A stretch of 64,000 nucleotides of DNA from Thalassospira profundimaris WP0211 (lineage in GTDB: Bacteria; Pseudomonadota; Alphaproteobacteria; Rhodospirillales; Thalassospiraceae): positions 1 to 64,000 of the forward strand of contig NZ_AMRN01000009.1 in assembly GCF_000300275.1 (NCBI RefSeq), read 5' to 3'. Made by a program: the position numbers and the translations under genes. Under the pieces are notes generated by a model. That model saw only the letters and a program-made list of their open reading frames with translations, had not been told where the DNA came from and made no database searches. Below are positions 63,895 through 64,000 of this stretch, piece by piece (positions within the stretch are counted from its first letter, which is position 1; each line of letters opens with the position of its first letter).

Positions 63895-64000
63895 TTATGC
63901 GTTCGCAATCAGATGCGAAAGCACGATGGCAGCAAGTACCAGTAATCCGTAATCGCGGTTGGATCTAAACCGCTTCAGACAATTGGCCGCGTCGTCAAGC
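63895..64000 (-). CDS. ubiA: Probable 4-hydroxybenzoate polyprenyltransferase, C-terminal end only
   Basis: An open frame on the minus strand enters from beyond the window and ends at TAA 63897-63895. The 34 residues seen end in NCLKRFRSNRDYGLLVLAAIVLSHLIANA. The CLxRFRSNRDxGL phrase followed by a hydrophobic helix is how alphaproteobacterial UbiA proteins end, and ubiD is nearby. The start lies outside. Assignment rests on this short tail. Confidence 0.55.
   Translation of the reverse strand, partial: LDDAANCLKRFRSNRDYGLLVLAAIVLSHLIANA

Noticed and set aside
1-64000. tRNA, rRNA, insertion sequence, integrase or prophage genes
   Set aside because: None was recognised on reading both strands; a covariance-model scan was not possible here.

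Overview
The window looks like chromosomal DNA of a marine alphaproteobacterium of the Rhodospirillales, most likely Thalassospira or a close relative. This is inferred from moderate GC, the order rpmH-rnpA-yidD-yidC-yihA-argB, the lipid A gene order msbA-DUF374-waaA-lpxK-lpxL, a DUF4170 protein, EcfG-type stress promoters and a large RTX adhesin. No rRNA, tRNA, CRISPR array, insertion sequence or phage module was recognised.

Layout. 1-6.4 kb: 3' part of a giant type I-secreted adhesin made of exact 324-bp repeats and an RTX tail. 6.4-10.9 kb: ribosomal protein L34, RNase P protein, YidD, YidC, the GTPase YihA and ArgB. 11-14.5 kb: a diguanylate cyclase, then mtaB and ftsY overlapping by 4 nt. 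14.5-19.4 kb: a stress block with a lipid kinase-like gene, dps and a divergent periplasmic protein sharing back-to-back EcfG-type promoters, a VTT membrane protein, a ribbon-helix-helix regulator, an ECF sigma factor with a tiny soluble partner, and a probable small RNA. 19.7-34.8 kb: AMP nucleosidase, chromate transporter, serine hydrolase, MFS exporter with an XRE regulator, rsmD, rluB, a class I amidotransferase, tadA, an SDR/AraC divergon, an Rrf2/methyltransferase divergon with two matching operators, and opgD. 34.9-38.3 kb: a cobalamin riboswitch followed by a BtuFCD-like ABC transporter that also has a local promoter overlaid by a perfect 22-bp palindrome. 38.3-43.9 kb: purD, xseA, an M23 peptidase and a gamma-glutamyltransferase.

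43.9-54.5 kb is devoted to envelope lipids. A five-gene lipid A/Kdo operon lies divergent from a kinase-like protein that lacks the catalytic Asp. Beside it is a plcP-agt-like pair (phospholipase C plus diacylglycerol glycosyltransferase), the phosphate-starvation membrane-remodelling pathway of marine bacteria, divergent from a diacylglycerol-kinase-like gene with a possible Pho box between them. 54.7-64 kb holds a chemoreceptor, pmbA, a chromosomal ccdAB toxin-antitoxin pair, ubiD, a lipoprotein, a duplicated DUF4170 protein, an ETF-beta lysine methyltransferase homologue, and the 3' end of what is probably ubiA running off the window.

The parts most worth a second look are the candidate sRNA at 19.3 kb inside the sigma-factor locus, the sigma/soluble-partner pair, the doubly controlled B12 transporter, the Rrf2 operators, and the lipid-remodelling cluster.
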